The notes under the pieces were generated by a model. The model made no database searches and was not told where the DNA came from. It saw only the letters and a list, made by a program, of their open reading frames with translations. From Tubiluchus corallicola (lineage: Eukaryota > Priapulida > Priapulimorpha > Priapulimorphida > Tubiluchidae), in contig JAQGDQ010000017.1 of assembly GCA_030141605.1 (NCBI GenBank), positions 1,152,001 through 1,212,000 of the forward strand: a DNA stretch of 60,000 nucleotides. The letters run 5' to 3'. Made by a program: the position numbers and the translations under genes. How positions within the stretch are numbered: position 1 is the stretch's first letter; every line of letters begins with the position of its first letter. Shown here piece after piece: positions 36,655 to 49,161 of the stretch.

Positions 36655-37380
36655 AACATAAAGCTTAAAAAATACTGCTTTCTGCATACAGGGTTTGCAC
36701 CGTAGTAACGCTGTATAAAACATAAATTTAAACTCCAGTGATGACCGTTAGGCACAACCATTTTAAACATTTGAAACAAGTTTAGATAACATTGTTATAA
36801 AATAATAAAAGCATGCGTAGCACATATGTTGCTAATTAAGTAAAATTTTAAATTACTGTATCTTGTCAATAAGATTAAAAAATGTTTTTTGGTTAGTGAG
36901 TGGTGCGCCCCTGGAGGGTGAGTCAATGACATTTTACCAATTGGCACAAACATCTTTCCAGTAGGTAAGTGAAATGCTAAGTAATATAGATTTGCATGGA
37001 AAGTTTTTTGGGAGATAGTTTAACATAACTTTTTCTCCCCCTGATTTACATTTGTGTAAGTGACATCATGTAATGGCAACTTCAGAACAGTGCTGGAGAT
37101 TCAAAATGAAAACAAACAAAAATTCCTTCTAATGCGAGTACAATATATGCATAAACATGCTGTAAAGTAATATAATGTTTTAAGGCGATTTTTCTGAAAT
37201 CTATTTCAGGTACCATTATTTTGTCCTTTAATATTTTTTGAGTTACAGTGGAAACAGTTGATATGTATTTTTAGTTCACCTGTGTACACATTTTATAATT
37301 TTTTATTGATCAAAAGAAGTTGTCAGTTAAAAATTATCCAGCAGTAAACAAAATTCATTTAACATCTTTTTATGCTGTGT
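36655..37380 (+). repeat. Repeat family B, copy 2
   Basis: Collinear with 12136..12900 (same landmarks, including AGCAGTAAACAAAATTCATT at the right). Paired head-on with the inverted copy 3 at 37790..38345. Confidence 0.75.
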
Positions 37381-37789
37381 AGCTGAACTTGCAGCTACTG
37401 ATCTAATTAAAACTGGTAAATAAACGCAGTCTAAATATTACCATATAATATATCACATAATTATAGTCATATACATATATATAATATAATTATTAATTGG
37501 GACCAAAGTATTACATAGATGGCAGAAAAGCAACATTTGGAAAACACGTAATAGATGATTTTGTATACATTACAAGCTAGTTATTAGGCAATCATTTATA
37601 ATTGTACAAGTAATACACTCGTATAAAAATATAACAACAAGCCCTAATCAAGAAAAATTCTACAAGTTACTTTAAAAAAATAATTCAATCATTGCTACCA
37701 CACAAAAATTTGCATCTACATTATCGAGAAACAAAAGCAGATCCATGGTGCCATCTATCTAGAAGTATGCTAACTAGCAAAGCTCTGTA

Positions 37790-38345
37790 AAGGTGCACCA
37801 ACACAGTCGTGACAAAATAAAATCAAAATAAAGTCTTTTTTTAGGACAAAAAAAAGGGTACCCTAAGTAGGTTTCACAAAAATCGCCTGAAAAAGTTATA
37901 TTACTTTACAGCATTTTCATGCGTATGTCGTGCTTACGTTGAAAGGAATTTTTGTTTGCTTTCATTTTAAATCTCCCGCGATACTGTTCTGAAGTCGCCA
38001 TTACATGACGTCACTTTGCAAACGTAAATCAGGGGAAGAAAAGAATGTTAAATTATTTCCCAAAAAACTTTCCATGCAACTCTATATTACTTAGCATTTC
38101 ACTTACCTGCTGGAAAGACTTAAATGTAACTAGAAACAATAATTTAAAGTTCACAGCAATTTACAATTCTACTTAGTTAGCAACATGCATGTTATGAAAA
38201 CTCTGATTACTTTTTCAAACTTTACTTCATTATTTAAATTTACAAGTTTTATACAGGGATGCGGCCGACGCGCAAACCCTGCATGCAAAAAGATAGTATG
38301 CAAGTGGTATACTTTGCAAGACGAATTTTTTAAGCTTTGCGTAAG
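37790..38345 (-). repeat. Repeat family B, copy 3 (inverted)
   Basis: Reverse complement of the family, beginning at TTAGGACAAAAAAAAGGGTA and running through ATCGCCTGAAAAAGTTATAT, CATTACATGACGTCACTTTG, CCAAAAAACTTTCCATGCAA, ATTTCACTTACCTGCTGGAA and TTTTATACAGGGATGCGGCC. The small ORF 38185..38394 lies within it and is not a gene. Confidence 0.75.
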
Positions 38346-39743
38346 GGGAGAATTTTCTTGTGCTTTAAGCGCAGCTAAAATTAAGCTAAACTAGTAAAAA
38401 ATAAATGCATTTATAAGGTTTTGCTCCAACATTTTAATACACTTTACCAGATCAGATCATTTATTAAGCCCAAAAGTCATTTGTGTCACATAAAACCAGC
38501 ATTTTATTTTCCATTTCACCAGACTAGTAACACGAGCACGTATTATTTAATTACATACACACATGCCCCAAGTAAAAAAGAAAAAAACTAATTATAATTA
38601 GTTTACATCACTCCTAATGAAATAATAACTTCAGAGGAAGTAGGAAAGTGTGTCTCTAAGAAAAAAGTCGTGAAAAACAAATTGGTCAACAAACCAGCTA
38701 TCCTTCTCAAATTAATATTATGAAAGCTATAGGCACTGAAAAAAGGACATTTTACTGTATACATTAATCGGCCAATAATGTCTTTCTAAAGGTTTTACGA
38801 ATCCCGAGTCCAGATCTAGATATCCCCACTCTATCTCAATAATGACATTAAATATGGCATCCAAAAAGATGTCAAAAATAACAAACACAGTGCAATATGA
38901 TCATTTTCGGTATGATATAATAATGCGATAATTTCAGCTAGTACTATGATAATGAGATTCAATGGGTCTCGCAAAACATATAACTTCTTTTCTCGTTTGC
39001 ATAATCTTTTTTTTTTGACAAACAAGTTTTTATTAACAGCTGTTGGAGTAGTTTTAAGATAGTTTTAGAGTCAGTATAAATACTCTTTAGCTCAATATCT
39101 CACACAAAACATTAATGCGGTCAACTCAAACTATATTACAATACTTTATAGGGCCAGTCAAATCAAGTCGGACTGCAACTGCTTGTAAATTGTATCAGTA
39201 TAATTAATGTTGCTTATTCCCTAACAAACATTTTATGCTGTTTAATCTGCAATAACAATACTTTGAAATCAACTCTCAATTGTATTTGAATTTTGGCTCA
39301 TCTTTGACAGCAAAAATTAAATAGGACAGTGTAAACACTAAAAATTTAAGTTGTGAAATCTTTACCTGAAATCTAGTATTATCATTCTAATTTTTTTCTT
39401 CAACTAATTTTCCAAACCACAGTACAACAATATACCTAATTGCTCTTTCCCTAATTCAGATAAAAATACTTCGATAAAATCACAGAACAAAATTACAACC
39501 AACAAATGGATCACATAACACTAGACACATTTTTAAATAAAAATACTGACTAACGAATTAATGCTGTGACACAATTCATTGCATGTATGAGGCTAGTTAT
39601 TAATGCGATGAAAACACTACAACTGGAACAATAACACTTAACAGTGAACATCGAGTTAGTAATGTGATCAACTGCCCGCGGACCATTATCAATCGTACGT
39701 GTGAAGAGTTAAAAATAATAAGAAAAGTCGACAACAAAGATAC

Positions 39744-39757
39744 CTGGTTTTAGTCAT
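39744..39757 (-). CDS. Tiny first-exon candidate (MTKT...)
   Basis: ATG ACT AAA ACC AG is followed by a good donor (AG|GTATCTTTG), with an in-frame TAA two codons before the ATG. The surrounding 39.66..39.95 kb is CpG-richer than its neighbours (CCCGCGG, CGTACG, GCCGCCGCGGATGGCGCG), as expected of a start region. On the other strand an ATG at 39810 opens a basic 19-codon ORF (MPKRPIEKSKSSKTINSRR), so a bidirectional start is possible. Confidence 0.3.
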
Positions 39758-40284
39758 TGCTTATCTTCCAACACTTTTCCACGTTGAAATTCCCAATCCG
39801 TCTGCTAAAATGCCTAAACGACCCATCGAGAAGTCAAAATCTTCTAAAACAATAAATTCGAGACGTTGATGATGAAGCCGCCGCGGATGGCGCGAAATTG
39901 TAACATCTACAATTTTCAACGAACCGTGCAAAATTCTTCACGACCACAAAGGAGTTGTTGGTATGACTGTCTGGCATTCACTCCATTCAGTTCATCATGC
40001 AGCCAGGCGTTTCTCCAGTTTGTCAAAACTCAATATTCGCTAATTATACGTTGTATGAAGATCTCAAATACCTCTGAATGCACTCACTTAACACCTAATC
40101 ATGACACTATAACCTCAAGAGAACTAACATATAATATGTCATAATATTAAGTTGTATAACATTTTAATTAAATATATCGAGGATTATTAAGTAATTATCT
40201 TTTTTACTAGTTATAAGGCTAGAAATATGCCAGGATAAACACACACATACTACATGTACAAGCACGAGCAGAGTGTTGTTAAAA

Positions 40285-40580
40285 ATAACACTGGTAAGAT
40301 GGCAAGGGAAAAATTAACACTCTTAAAAATGACACTGGAAAAAATGGCACAGGAAATAGTGGCACAGGAAGAAATGTCACAAATGGAAATTAAAGTAGGT
40401 AAAAATGACATGGCTAAAAATGGGATGGAAAAAAATTGACGCATTTATTGAAATATGAGTTTAGGAATGTACCTAAATATGATACAAGTAAAAATGACAC
40501 AGGAAAAAATGATGCAAAATTAATGGAAAATTAGGCAAACATGGCACAGGTAGCAATGGAACAGGAAAAAATGTCACAGG
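40285..40580. repeat. Degenerate AATGGCACAGGAAAAA minisatellite
   Basis: Irregular units of roughly 14-18 bp, AAAATGACACTGGAA, AAAATGGCACAGGAA, AAAATGTCACAGGAA and so on, read across the stretch and again, inverted, at 41565..41632. The small ORFs (MAQE-type repeats) on either strand derive from it. Confidence 0.7.
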
Positions 40581-40599
40581 AAAATTTAAAGTACACTAC

Positions 40600-40885
40600 C
40601 TTTCAGGCACAGTTACTGCCGTTCACTTGAAAATCATAATGTAACTGGGAGACTTTGTGAGCTTTTGTAGGCGTGTCATGGCTTGCCATAAGCGTGCACT
40701 GCTTTAACTGATTCAAACTTCTGCAGTTTACAAGTTTATTGTTCACGTAAAAAATATAGCAAAATTTAGTTATCCAATTTTTTTTTGTAAAAACTTGTTA
40801 TACTTTTGGTGAAGATTGACAATGTGCTACAAATGACGTCACTGGAAGAAGAATGAACATTCAAAATGGGAGTGCCCAAGCATGT
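40600..40885 (+). repeat. Repeat family C, copy 2
   Basis: Collinear with 23155..23450, including TTCAAACTTCTGCAGTTTAC, TTTTTTGTAAAAACTTGTTA and AAATGACGTCACTGGAAGAA. Just upstream (40285..40580) is a decayed GGAAAAAATGGCACA-type tandem repeat. Confidence 0.65.
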
Positions 40886-40923
40886 TATTAAAGAACATAG
40901 TCTTATCAGCTGACATTGTATAT

Positions 40924-41283
40924 AATAAGCTTTTTCACAGTTTCAGTAATTGCTGGTGATTGTGAGAAGGTCAAAGGTTAAGTTCACCAGACAGCTCATT
41001 TGCATAAACTTGACAACATCTAGCAGCCCATGCTATTGTAATAGCAATTAAGAAAAGGGACGAATGATAGTTGTAGAACCTTACCTAGTTCACTTTTTCT
41101 TGTTTCCTAGCAAGATCCTGCACAGGCTAATGCATAAGTCCGCGTAAAACAACTGAAGTTACTGAACTATGCTTTGCTTTACCCACATGTCACATTATGG
41201 TTGTAGCTAAGGTGCATTGATGTGACACACTTGACCTTTGACTTTCAGCAACTGCACACAACAAAACTGTGAAAAGTCTTATT
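40924..41283 (+). mobile_element. MITE family A, copy 3
   Basis: Ends AATAAGCTTTTTCACAGTTT and AAAACTGTGAAAAGTCTTAT. It carries AAGGTCAAAGGTTAAG near the left end and ACTTGACCTTTGACTTTCAG near the right end. About 360 bp, same orientation as copy 1. Confidence 0.8.
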
Positions 41284-41940
41284 ACACATGTATTTGTCAG
41301 TCTGTTGATTATAAATCTATTTAATGAACAAATACTTTGTTGTTCTCTTACTGAGTCTTTTACTGGTCTGTATAACACCAATACAGGTACATTTTTGTAT
41401 GTTTGTTTTTTAATCCTTGTATTGTGTTTTTAATCAAGAGCATAAAACCAATAAGTTTAAAATTCTTCAGCTTTGACAGAGATATGCTTCCTACTGAAAG
41501 CATGTTGGTTTTATTACAGCATCGAAATGAAATAGCATGATTATGTAACACTTTCTTCCTGTACCATTTTTTCCATGCCATCTTTATTTGCTTTTCCATT
41601 TGTGCTACTATTTCCTGTGCCATTTTTGTCATGCACTACACCCAACACAAACTTAATAACTGCTTGTAAAATTTGACAAAACTTTGATACAGTCATCCTG
41701 GAACTGATCATCAGTTAAAAGTTTTCTTTATTGATGATGTTTTTATAAGGTTTAATTTTGTTGCTGTTGTATTTTGCATTTTATGTTAAATTTTGTCTAA
41801 AACTGGGTGTTTTTATTAAAATGGAATTTTCAGGGCAGTTTGAATTGTTTGTTGTGCGAAATGGTCGTGTGTGAACGCTTTTTCAACGAAATAAATATTC
41901 TCCTTACCTTCACAGTAGGTGGCACAACACCTGTTTCATC

Positions 41941-44900
41941 ATGGACAGCAAATTATTGCTCGCTGTTATTTTTCAAATTATAATAATTTGTTTGTGTTTT
42001 GCAGGTGAATTACTTTGCATGGCTACTTCGTATACACTCGACTGCTCGGTAATCGCCGTATGCTGCGCTGCCGCATACCGACTTGCCAAGTACCGCGGTG
42101 GACTGTACCACAGCAAAATGTACAACAGTGGGAATATACTTTGGCAACGTGTACCTCTACAGAATATAGTAGCATTAGTACGCCTTGGCATTGCGCCATG
42201 GTATGCGGTAAGCACCGAACAGTTGAATGCAGGCGAAGTTGCCATTACATAGCACTTGTCAATTTATCAGTTAATCTGCGGTCAGGTTGTCCTTTATTAC
42301 TATATTACTTTATTAGGCTTTAATATGCATATTAAAAAAGATAATATGACATTTTGCGCCACATTACACAGTGAGGCAGCAGACAGTGTCACGGTGAGTC
42401 AATGCAGTACACTCTGCATGGTGAAGCAATATGTAGCCTCACTACTCCCACCGTGTGATGGCGACTGCTTTTCTAGCAAATTCTCAATCTCGGTCAAAAC
42501 CTTTGTTTCCCCGGGACGTCAATAAAAAATGACAGTTGTCAACAAGAAGAGGTGACTGAAAATAGAAGATTAAGATCAACGAAGGGGCTGGTCATTGGAG
42601 ATACCAACGAAGATAAGATCTATGAAACACATTGAAGCATAACATAAAGTTTTAAACAATGTTCATTCAGACTGGACACCTGTGATTCCCGGACAATTTT
42701 ATTCATTTTATACATAAATGGTTTGTCTGATTACATTTTGAATACAACCAAACTTTTTGCTGATGACTGTAAAATTTATAGAAAAATCTCTGGAAAATCT
42801 GACTATAACATTTTACAATTAGATATCAATAAGTTAAATGTTCACGATCCAATAAATTGCTTTTGTTTTTGAATGCTAATAAGTGTACAACTCTATGAAT
42901 AAGACCCATTATAAATATACTATCAATAATCAACCTCTTCAAGCTGTAAATGAACAAAAAGGTCTTGGTATTGTCATATTTATTGATCATCATATGCCAT
43001 ATCATCAACATGGTATTATTACATCCTCTGATTTATAACCCTCTAAGCACTGTTGGAAACATTTTAGCAAAGTTATTTAAAAAATTGGCCAAAATAATAG
43101 ATGTGTGTGTGTAGCTGAAAAATCCCTTCAAACAGTTGAACTCATATATAAAGCTTTTGTGAAGGCGATTCTGGAAACTAATAACCCAACATGGTTACCA
43201 CTGAAAAAAAGATATAAATGCTTGTGTTGATGCAAAATAAACAATATTGAATAAAATGTTCTTGATGGTGTACAAAACTAAGTGGTGATAACAACAGGCT
43301 GGAATCATTCTCAACCAAGAAAGTTCATGCTGATCTAAGAGAAACATTTAAAATACAACATGGTTACTACAAGATCAACAGAGAAAAATACTTCATTTTA
43401 AATAATCATTTTACTAGAAGTCACTGGCTCAAGTTCTTTAAACCGATTGCTTATACAGATATAAAAAACAATTTTCTCGTTTGCAGAGTGATATCATGCT
43501 GGAACTAACTTTATGAAAGTATGCTAACAATGTAGATATTTTTTAAACACGTTTGAAGCTGAATCACCAGTGATGACCAGGAACAGCATCAAGTGTAGTC
43601 TGGTCGACTACAGATTAGCCCAGTCGAATGAGCAGGAAGTACCCGCCTAGTACAAGCTCTCCATTTTATGATAAAACATGTATTTTCAAGAAGAGTAATT
43701 TACGCCATTATAGAAAGATGGATTTAAACTAAAAATGCATTTTACTCATCTCTGCAGTCATGCTTAACCCTACTGTGTGAGATATGTTCTTAAAAAATCC
43801 AATTTCTAACTTAAAAATATTAAATTCTGGTTTGAATAGTGACCATTTGTTAACTATATGATTGTACTGTAGAATGAATTATATTATACGGCAACCTAAG
43901 TGAGATATAGACATTGAAACTGGAGAGCCAACAAGAAGAATTTGAAAGCAAGTCTGATCAAAGTCACAAGTAATTTAATTTGATAAAAATTTACTGCGGG
44001 CTGATCGGATAAAACTGTATACACTGCTATGCGAACTCGCAGCACAAAGTGCAAACATGGATGCAAGTTTGACAGTTAAAACAACTCGTTCATTCAAGAA
44101 ACACACTGCATGTTTTTGTCTGCTGTTCGTAACATGGCTGAAAATGTAGCAGCATCAAAAATACAACTGTTGAAATAATACATATGTTTTAACAAAGTAA
44201 ATTTAAAAACATTTCAAAATTATAGACATACCGTAGTAGGAGTTTGCCAACCACAGCCTTTGCCAATCAACCCAAACAAGTTTTGTGTAATCAACTGCAC
44301 TATTTTCGCAGAACCGCAGAGATTTTACGGTGCAGAAATATCCTTAAGCATGTTTGGAAAAATGAGTGAAAAGTATTTTTAGTTTCAAAAGTAGGACATC
44401 CTTTCTAGCCCCAGTAGGGACTTCTGGCAACCAGGTGCAATAGTTATCCTGCTTTTAGATGCTTCTTTATTGCTTATAGCCACATTTAGATAGTAAAACT
44501 TCTAAGACATTTAGTGCACATGATGTCATTTAACAAAAGATTCATGATAATTTTGTAAATTAGGTAAAAATTGTTGTTATCTATACAAGTTATCCAGTCT
44601 AGTAGAAATAATGTTATTACTAATGTTATTGGTATTACAAGTGTAGTTAACATTACTTTAATACAATATCTTTTTATTACTACACGAGTGTAATCAGTGC
44701 TGCATGCCAGACGGTTGTTTCCTATTTTACTTTCATTTTGATTTGTGTTGAATTTGTTGAACTAGTTTAGGTTGCAAAGTAGTAGCATGAATGTGATATT
44801 TATATGCTAGAATTGCTCAGTGACACAAGTCTGTAGTTGGCATTGAACACTCTTTCTCATTGTGCTTATATATATATATTATGTTTCAGATGCACAAGTG

Positions 44901-47900
44901 CGGGGTAAAAATAAAGAATTATCACTCAATGATAAAGTAGAACAGCTGCTAGAATGGAATACTAAACGCTCTGTGATCAAAATGAATGGGGACAAATACA
45001 GGACTTACGTCAGGTCTGTGCCTAGGAATTATTCTGTGATATTGATGCTGACTGCACTGCAGCCACAGCGACACTGCTCCATTTGTCGGTAAGTTTTCTG
45101 TATTGCTAAACTCAGACGTTTCAACTCTCACACGTTAGGCATGTGTCGCGTGCATTTTAAGTTTTTCACAAGCGCCAAATTTCAGTTCTCATGCATTCCG
45201 CAACTTCACATGCAAGTTTGCAAAATCACCGGTCTTCCTTTGCCATCACTAACCAATCATGATATGATTAGTAGTACTACTATGAGTTGCAGTCAAATAA
45301 TACACTGTACTTAGCATTCAATGCATCTCACGACATACGTTGCACTAAAGGGAATGAAAATTTATAAAATTCAGCAATTTTAGGTGCTATTCATCTTTTA
45401 ACATCATAGAAAAGCACACTGAACTGCATTAACAACATAAGAAACCTTGGTAATTTCTAAAATTACCTTAATTTATTGATTTGATACCAAAAAATAGAAA
45501 AAATCTGAGCATTGCCTCTGGTCCCCACCAGTAGGAGATTATCCTCTTTTCTATATTTTACAACAGGGATGAAAGCCACTTAGTTCAGTTTTTTAGGAAG
45601 CGATGATAACTATCTAAGTAACTATCGTCTTAAAAAATAGCTTTCATATATAGGCACCATTCATATGTAGCCATTCATAAGTACCTTACGTTAATTATTT
45701 AAAATTAAAAGTATTTATATTTTTATTTTGTTTTATTTGCAGTCAAGCAGGCGATGAATTTCAAATAGTAGCCAACTCGTGGCGTTATTCGCAGAGCTAT
45801 TCAAGTCGAATATTTTTTGCCCTTGTTGATTATGACGACGCGTCGGATGTTTTTCACTCACTCAAGATAACGAGTGCTCCGGTTTTCATTCATTTTCCAC
45901 CGAAAGGAAAGCCCAAGAAAGCTGACACTATGGACTTGCAGCGGGTTGGATTTTATGCAGGTAATGAACTTTGAAATCTCATGTATTTAACAAAGCCAGA
46001 AGCTTGGCTTTAGATAGAGCCTACACAGTCTTAATTATTTTAAGAGAAGAACAAATAAGCCGTTTCACAGCTCCAGCGATCGATGATGATCGTGAAAAGC
46101 TCAAGGGTTAAATGTACCAGACAACAGATTTGTGTACACTTGGCAACGCCTCGCAGCCCATGCTATTTATAACAGTTTTAACAGCTCCCTAGAATCTTAC
46201 CTAGTAATTAAGTAAAGTCCACATAAAACAACTGAATTTACTGAACTAATGCCTCAGCTGGCTTTGCTTTACCCGCATGTCATGTGACGGCTGTAGTTAA
46301 GACGCGTTACTGTGGTACACTTAACCTTTCATCTACGGCAACTGCGCGTGTGCACAGTGAAACTGTGAAAAGGTTTATTACGTGTGCATAATAATGCTTC
46401 TAAAGAGCTACTGGTATAATTAAGGTGCTGTTTGAAAATGATAACCTAATGCTGGTAATGGGCAGGTTCACAATTGAAGCAGCCCTGGGAAAACTTGATG
46501 AGTGTTATACAGTTTACTACCTAGGCAGTTGGAAGCTAAAGTTAGGAAGATTTCCTATTAGCAAAAGCTAAGCTAAATCTTAAGATGATAATAATCTAAA
46601 GATTGTCAATGAAGCTCATTAATGAGATATTTAATGGTGGACGTTTTGCTCAAATATGTGCCAGATGCAAGTAGCAGCTAATATGTAGTGCTGCAACAAA
46701 ATAAAAGTATTGTAGGCTTTGCCTAGTAACAATTGCCATGCCACCATATAATTTGGTGGCATATCCCTCTTTCTGAATACATGTTGGTGCTGCCACACAG
46801 TGAGAAAACCTTGAAAACCTATGTAAATATTAACAGTAGTCATTGTATATCAAATTAAACAGTACAAAAGGAATAAGCCTTTTCACAGTTTCATCGTGCA
46901 CACGCGCAGTTACTGTAAGTCAAGGATTAAGTGTACTACAGCTTAATTACAACTGTCACGTGATGTGTGGGTAAATTAAAGGCGTTTGTTGCATCAGTTC
47001 AGTAACTTCAGCTATTTTATGTGCCCTTTACTTAATTATGCATTAGTCTGAGCATAGAGTGATTTACTAGCAGGATCTTACTTGGGAACAAAGAAAAATA
47101 AGTTTCTAGCTAGCTGTTAAAACTGTTGCTATTACAATAAGACGTGGGCTGCGAGACATTGTCAAGTGTACACAAATGCGTTGTCTGATTCACTTAACCT
47201 TTGGCCTTTTCACGATCATCATCAATCCTGCTGTAACTGTGAAAAGGCTTATTGTGCCTGAAGATTCTTGCAGATGTAATGAAACTCTGAATGTAGGCTT
47301 TATTAACTGCATTAGTCACATTTTACTGTAATTGACTGTTTTGCTAAGTTATGCACCCTTTACTATTATTTAATTTTCTTACAATTTCAGAGGCCATTGC
47401 AAAATGGGTTGGTGAACGGACGGACATACAAATCCGTGTGTTCCGACCGCCAAACTACTCCGGCACTATTGCTGTCATTATGTTGTTTTCTCTCATCGGT
47501 GGTTTACTGTACCTCCGTCGTAATAACCTCGACTTTCTCTATAATAAAACGAGCTGGGCTGTTTGCGCTTTGGCCATCGTCTTCGCCATGACCTCCGGCC
47601 AGATGTGGAACCACATCCGAGGACCTCCATTCATGCACCGCAATCCACAGACCGGTCAGATGGCATGGATACATGGTGGATCTCGAAGCCAGTTCATTGT
47701 GGAAACCTACATTGTCATGATTCTGAATTCCGCTGTAGTTTTTGGGTTCATCCTACTGAACGAGGCAGTTTCTGGCAAAGGCGACGTTGGGAAGAGGAGG
47801 ATTGTGGCTGTCGTAGGTTTGGGCGTTGTGGCTTTTTTCTTTAGTTTAATCCTGTCCGTGTTTAGGTCAAAGTATCAAGGATATCCTTATAGCTTTTTAA

Positions 47901-47908
47901 TAAAATGA
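41941..47908 (+). CDS. MAGT1: Oligosaccharyltransferase OST3/OST6 subunit, MAGT1/TUSC3 type (complete, 4 exons)
   Basis: Exons 41941..42004, 44890..45088, 45743..45960 and 47391..47908 have GT-AG borders and matching phases (1, 2, 1), giving 332 aa, the usual family length. The start has an N-terminal signal ([18 protein letters not shown]). The luminal thioredoxin-like domain (about 24-180) carries the CxxC redox motif as C84-S-I-C87. Four membrane segments follow (about 187-202, 214-231, 262-283, 295-315), with the family signature [12 protein letters not shown] at 229-240. Known role: an ER subunit of the STT3B-type oligosaccharyltransferase that forms mixed disulfides with substrates to aid N-glycosylation. 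Vertebrate members were also linked to magnesium transport. Vertebrates have two paralogues and I cannot tell which name fits better. Intron 1 holds a dead LINE, intron 3 two MITEs. The fold, motif and length make this secure. Confidence 0.95.
42640..43660 (+). pseudogene. Decayed LINE reverse transcriptase fragment (Jockey/CR1-like)
   Basis: Lies in intron 1 of the MAGT1-type gene, same strand. One frame reads [20 protein letters not shown] followed by [11 protein letters not shown], with the FADD polymerase motif at about 42754..42765. Later frames give EQKGLGIVI-like, [14 protein letters not shown] and [15 protein letters not shown], the usual order of the end of a non-LTR ORF2 (KTLVRPHLEY and RRxRGDLIxxYKI regions). 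Frameshifts and stops break it throughout. It is 5'-truncated and inactive. The clade is uncertain. Confidence 0.75.
46054..46380 (+). mobile_element. MITE family A, copy 4 (MAGT1 intron 3)
   Basis: Ends AATAAGCCGTTTCACAGCTC and AAACTGTGAAAAGGTTTATT. Orientation as copy 1. Forms an inverted pair with copy 5. Confidence 0.8.
46872..47253 (-). mobile_element. MITE family A, copy 5 (MAGT1 intron 3)
   Basis: Ends AATAAGCCTTTTCACAGTTT and AACTGTGAAAAGGCTTATT, perfect over 17 bp. Inverted relative to copy 4. The right end lies 137 bp before the exon 4 acceptor. Confidence 0.82.
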
Positions 47909-49161
47909 AACTTGGTTAAATGTTTAGTAAAATATTATTTGTAAATTGTGAAGTTCTTATTGGGAATTTTATGACCGTATGGTGTTGCAAGTTGCAAGTT
48001 TGTTTGCGGTTAATGTTTGTTTTATCTCCAGTTTCCTGGAAATGAATTCAGTTTCAACTTTGCTTTACATTCGTATATAGCATAATTAATGGTTGATGTA
48101 ATACATGTCAGTACATGTGCTGTGGCTGTGTTAATATTGATATAATAATGATAATTAAGACAATCTTGACATAAAGTTTATGATAATTAATGCCCTGGAT
48201 GTTTACATTTGCAAGCTGTAAAGGCAGGCCTTTCTAATTATAACCATTAGTTAAGTTTTCCTGCCTTAATATCTTATCCCATTAAATGCAAGCCATAGCT
48301 TAATATCACATTTAACTTACAGCAGTAGTTAATCAAAAAAAAGTTCTGTATGAAAAGACATCTGAGCCATTTCAATCGTCATATTGTACTACAGGCTTTG
48401 ACGTGAATCTCTGTAACCTCACTTGTGGCATTAGTTTTAATACAGATAAATGAGAATAATGGACATGTGTAAATGACAAAGCTTGTAAGTATTTATGTTG
48501 CATAACTCATTTGACTTGTGACCATTTAAATTTTCCTTCACATGTATATTGGGCCCTGAACTTGTCTAGTGGGCCATTCTTAGTTTGTGCTTAAAGTGAG
48601 ATCATTTGTGAATATGAAAATTCTTCATCTTGTTGCATTAATTAAGGAACGTATTTTACGATTTTTTTATTTTTAAGTCAATTGTTTGTTTCTTTCTCTT
48701 GGTGTAAACATTTGGTTGTTAATAATAAATTAATGGAAGTTTGAATAAAAATACGAACAAAATTCAAAGAAAAACTATTCGACTACCGGAAGCATTCGTA
48801 TTTGTAAGACTTTTAGAAATGTTATATAAGTAGGAAACACGTGTTGCAAAACATGCAAACTAGCAAGTTGATAAGAATACATATAACAAATCATTCATTT
48901 ATTGTCATTTAGTATTTTATTGAATGTCCACAGTAAGTAAGACATATAATACAGTCGATTTCTTCGTTGTCAAAATTATTACAGGAAATATAGATAACTT
49001 GTAACTTAACTAATTACGCACGTGACATGCCGTGATAATTACACAAAATTATCTCAATTTAATCCATTTTTGTAAAATTACTGTATGTATCATCTGAACA
49101 TAAATGACAGAAGTATAAGCATTGTTGCTCCATTCACTTTTTCGTGCAGTTTTACCTTCGC
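47909..49161. other. Convergent intergenic / 3'UTR region
   Basis: The MAGT1-type gene (+) and the secreted-peptide gene (-) end towards each other here. Candidate poly(A) signals: AATAAA at 47899 (overlapping the stop) and AATAAA in GAATAAAAAT near 48742 for the plus gene. For the minus gene, TTTATT near 48898 reads AATAAA. No coding exon seen. Confidence 0.5.

Larger units (their letters stand above)
33446..39740. other. Non-coding, repeat-bearing stretch
   Basis: Holds a 5S-SINE copy (34020..34285), a trinucleotide array (34931..35058), a CA/CG tract (about 35290..35362) and the inverted pair of family B (36655..37380 and 37790..38345). No exon that I can support. Confidence 0.4.

Noticed and set aside
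38185-38394. 69-codon ORF
   Set aside because: Inside the inverted family B copy.
41941-42252. 103-codon ORF from the MAGT1 start
   Set aside because: Only the first 64 bases are exon. The rest is intron read-through past the donor GCAG|GTGAAT.
47397-47844. ORFs overlapping MAGT1 exon 4 in other frames
   Set aside because: Shadows of the real frame.
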